NCBI GenBank assembly: GCA_965214325.1
Contig: CBDCBG010000006.1
Location: 248,001-312,000, forward strand
Source of the DNA: JAJEFO01 sp965214325
GTDB taxonomy: Bacteria > Pseudomonadota > Alphaproteobacteria > Rhodobacterales > Rhodobacteraceae
DNA length: 64,000 bases
Direction: 5' to 3'
The translations under genes and the position numbers were made by a program. This document shows positions 63,466 to 64,000 of this stretch, piece by piece. The notes beneath the pieces are model-generated. The model ran no database searches. It worked only from the letters and a program-made list of their open reading frames with translations, and was not told where the DNA came from. The first letter of the stretch is position 1. Every line of letters starts with the position of its first letter.

Positions 63466-64000
63466 ATGGAAATTCGACTGGATGGCATCAGCCATTCCTA
63501 CGGCAACACGGAAATACTGCGCGAAATCGACATGGACGTACCCTCGGGCAGGATCGTGTGCCTGGTCGGTCCGTCCGGATGCGGCAAGTCGACCCTCCTG
63601 CGCTTCATAGGCGGGCTGGAACGGCCGGCGCAGGGGCGGGTTCTTCAGTTCGGCACGCCGCCCGAGGGCTGCCTCAATCCGTTGACGTTCGTGTTCCAGG
63701 ATTTCGCGCTTCTGCCCTGGCGCAGTGTCCGGGGCAACATCTCGCTCGTGCTCGAAGACCACAGGATCCGTGGAACCGAGGCCGAGCGCATCATCGCCGA
63801 TGTGCTGGCGCGCACCAAGCTTTCGGAATTCGCGTGGGCACTGCCCAGGCAGCTTTCCGGCGGCATGAAGCAGCGTGTGGCGATCGCCCGGGCACTGGCA
63901 GTCAACCCGGTTGTCATGCTGATGGACGAACCGCTTTCCGCGCTCGACAGCCAGACGCGGGCGCTCCTGATGGATGACCTGATCACGCTTTGGGAGCGTC
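63466..64000 (+). CDS. ABC transporter ATP-binding protein (SsuB/TauB-like), partial
   Basis: The first 178 codons of an ATPase, cut by the window edge. It shows Walker A GPSGCGKS, Q-loop FVFQDFALLPWRSV with the LLPW typical of nitrate/sulfonate/taurine transporters, signature LSGGMKQRVAIARALA and Walker B VVMLMDEPLSALD. ATG at 63466 follows GAGAGG. Works with the binding protein encoded just upstream. Confidence 0.93.
   Translation, partial: MEIRLDGISHSYGNTEILREIDMDVPSGRIVCLVGPSGCGKSTLLRFIGGLERPAQGRVLQFGTPPEGCLNPLTFVFQDFALLPWRSVRGNISLVLEDHRIRGTEAERIIADVLARTKLSEFAWALPRQLSGGMKQRVAIARALAVNPVVMLMDEPLSALDSQTRALLMDDLITLWER

Noticed and set aside
1..64000. tRNA, rRNA genes and CRISPR arrays
   Set aside because: I looked through the intergenic regions for cloverleaf-type T-arm sequences and for regularly spaced repeats and saw none. 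Short-range tandem repeats at 14092 and 43925 have only two units.

Overview
The window looks like part of the chromosome of an alphaproteobacterium, most likely of the Rhodobacterales. Two gene orders point there: accB-accC-aat with DUF2155, mlaD and an NDUFA12-like complex I subunit, and ntrB-ntrC-ntrY-ntrX-trkA-trkH-hfq-hflX next to ispF-pgpA-cinA. The NtrC also lacks the sigma54-contacting GAFTGA loop, as in Rhodobacter capsulatus. Placement below order level cannot be read from the window.

Layout. 1-387: a dusA scrap. 388-3136 (-): a small sugar or sugar-acid operon (SMP-30 lactonase, SDR, aldo-keto reductase). 3757-5011 (+) and 7532-4966 (-): the complex I/MlaD/DUF2155 and accBC-aat housekeeping block. 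8376-10481: a class II aldolase and a SnoaL-like protein, followed by a relic of an IscB C-terminus. 11133-13907 (-): ammonium transporter, cinA, pgpA, ispF. 14847-21079 (+): two nitrogen two-component systems, NtrBC and NtrYX. 21735-23580: an IS110 element with a broken transposase and an exonuclease/phosphatase-family pseudogene. 24027-28558 (+): trkA, trkH, hfq, hflX. 28571-34713: penicillin-acylase-type hydrolase, beta-hydroxyacid dehydrogenase, SYLF lipoprotein, and the divergent metF/LysR pair.

34714-45730 is a mobile-element graveyard. It holds a MITE-like element with 34-bp inverted repeats and two identical 2458-bp insertion sequences in exact head-to-tail tandem, separated and flanked by the same 10-bp target repeat. 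Each copy encodes a transposase whose N-terminus is a DruA (DUF4338) domain. Next come a decayed relative of that element, an IS110 C-terminal fragment, an old-yellow-enzyme gene and a frameshifted IS200/IS605 element (tnpA, tnpB and its typical right end).

45828-55303 is an accessory region: glutathione transferase, iron alcohol dehydrogenase, winged-helix regulator, alpha/beta hydrolase and a complete five-gene dipeptide-type ABC importer. It is closed by an intact IS1634-family transposase (55596-57374). The last part has a SulP transporter fused to STAS and cyclic-nucleotide-binding domains, a heavily decayed trpE, and the start of a nitrate/sulfonate/taurine-type ABC importer that runs off the window.

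Genes work in blocks: nitrogen sensing (NtrBC, NtrYX) with ammonium uptake (Amt), potassium uptake (TrkAH), fatty-acid initiation (AccBC) and methionine/folate metabolism (MetF with a MetR-like regulator). The many insertion sequences and relics (dusA, NYN, IscB, EEP, trpE, TnpA/B) suggest a genome undergoing IS expansion and gene loss, as in a recently host-associated or niche-restricted lineage. That last point is inference.
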